Origin: Dictyocoela muelleri
Taxonomy: Eukaryota; Microsporidia
Length of the DNA stretch: 16,967 nucleotides
Assembly (NCBI GenBank): GCA_016256075.1
Contig: SDVU01000226.1
Coordinates: 1 to 16,967, forward strand
Reading direction: 5' to 3'
Shown: one piece after another, positions 16,105 to 16,967 of the stretch
Position numbering within the stretch: the stretch's first letter is position 1
Layout: every line of letters begins with the position of its first letter
Notes under the pieces: generated by a model
Told to the model about the DNA's origin: nothing
Seen by the model: only the letters and a program-made list of their open reading frames with translations
Database searches by the model: none
Program-made: the position numbers and the translations under genes

Positions 16105-16967
16105 ATGAATATAATAAAATTTATAGAAAGACAAAGAAATGCCGAAGTTTTCATATGTAATGGCTTTATATATAACATTGATAAGGTCTTTAGTGAAAAA
16201 ATTAAATAGATGTCGTCATCGACATTGCCCGGGCAGATTTTGTTTAAATAAAGAAAAAAATCAAATAATACAAGAAATTAAACATATTCATGATGCAGAA
16301 ATGTCATATATAAATCATTTGTTAATGAAGGCAGAGATTAATAAAAATGCGATCAATACTTCAGAGTTGTTTACAGATGTTTTTTCCGTCTCTTTGGCCT
16401 TAACAAAAACCAAACCAGATTCAATGATTGCAAGTCACCAAAGGTATCGCTTATATTTCAATAGTATAAGACGAAATAAAATACAAAAAAACTGATACTG
16501 ATGAACTTATAGATGCCAGTAAATGTCTAACATTAGGAGGCGAAAAGTTTTTAAGACTAGATACTGGTCCATCATCTGAATCAATAGTTATTATCTTTGT
16601 GTCGAATTTTTTTTTAAACTTAATGAAAAAGGCTACTGTTTTCATGGCAGATTCCACTTTAAAATAACACCACCAAAATTTTACCAAATGCAAATAATAA
16701 TATTATGTATTTTAACAAACGCATCCCAGTATTATTTGCTTTGATGAAAAAAAAGACTGTTAAATCTTATGAAATTATTTATGATTTCTTAAAAGAAAAA
16801 AATATATTACCAAGAATTTTTATTTTAGATTTTGAACGGGGCAATATACAGCTATAAAAATATTTTTTCTGAGGTTAAAATATATACATCTTGCTTTCAT
16901 TTTCGACAAATTTTCTGGCGTTATCTGCAGAAATCTGGATTCCAAAACATTTACAAAACATCAGAGA
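16105..16967 (+). pseudogene. Second MULE transposase, decayed and cut by the window edge
   Basis: The frame starts at the ATG at 16105. A FLYWCH-type zinc finger reads NIIKFIERQRNAEVFIC, NGFIYNIDKVFSEKIK, then (after a break where the family Trp should be) RCRHRHCPGRFCLNK and a final H-x-H-like IKHIHDAE. A linker (LTKTKPDSMIASHQRYR and similar) leads to the catalytic core: ATVFMADSTLK (first Asp) near 16640-16665, PPKFYQMQIII, IPVLF-type IPVLFALMKKKTVKSYEII near 16725-16775, LPRIFILDFERGN (second Asp) near 16808-16845, and SCFHFRQIFWRYLQKSGF near 16890-16935. At least three frame changes. The Glu region lies beyond the window. It differs clearly from the MULE at 6238 (HFRQIFWRYLQ against HLGAILWRQM), so it is a separate family. 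Confidence 0.85.

Noticed and set aside
16451-16693. 80-codon minus-strand ORF
   Set aside because: Antisense of the second MULE transposase.

Overview
The window looks like a microsporidian genome, most likely one of the larger, transposon-rich ones. It is extremely AT-rich. Its one long gene has no introns and carries a C-run directly against the start codon, as is typical of microsporidian starts. The rest is decayed mobile DNA of kinds known from this group: a Merlin/IS1016 element, MULEs and a LINE. The species cannot be named from sequence alone.

Layout, left to right. Positions 1-77 are a (TAT)n microsatellite. Positions 78 to about 3525 are a dead non-LTR retrotransposon (LINE) on the + strand, with a reverse transcriptase, a C-terminal CCHC zinc knuckle and a restriction-like endonuclease. 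A second ATT-rich tract follows it. Inside the LINE lies a 332-bp near-complete palindrome (1852-2183) with perfect 8-bp target duplications, a MITE. Positions 3658-4166 hold a broken unidentified protein on the minus strand next to a hAT-like transposon end. A 47-codon minus-strand ORF with a microsporidian-type start lies at 4990-5133. Positions 6238-7574 are a decayed MULE transposase, and a Merlin element with both terminal inverted repeats (7591-8671, transposase on the minus strand) begins 16 bases after it.

The only clearly intact gene is at 9119-13441 (minus strand). It encodes a 1440-residue protein of the paladin / inositol-hexakisphosphate-phosphatase-like family, with three phosphatase-like modules. 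Only the last keeps the complete CX5R active site. The modules are separated by expanded Asp/Asn/Lys/Ser-rich low-complexity repeats.

The right flank (13442-16967) has two copies of a dispersed repeat that also occurs once at 5630-5975, a small possible ORF, a pogo/CENP-B-like transposase scrap, a perfect 41-bp GC-rich palindrome, and the start of a second, different MULE that runs off the edge.

The window is best read as one host gene, perhaps with one or two very small genes, in a region repeatedly colonised by plain DNA transposons and a LINE. I see no rRNA, tRNA, CRISPR or operon structure, and no convincing new multi-gene system. The best leads are the frame-restoring MITE insertion, the microsatellite-flanked endonuclease LINE, the one-live-two-dead phosphatase protein, and the GC palindrome.
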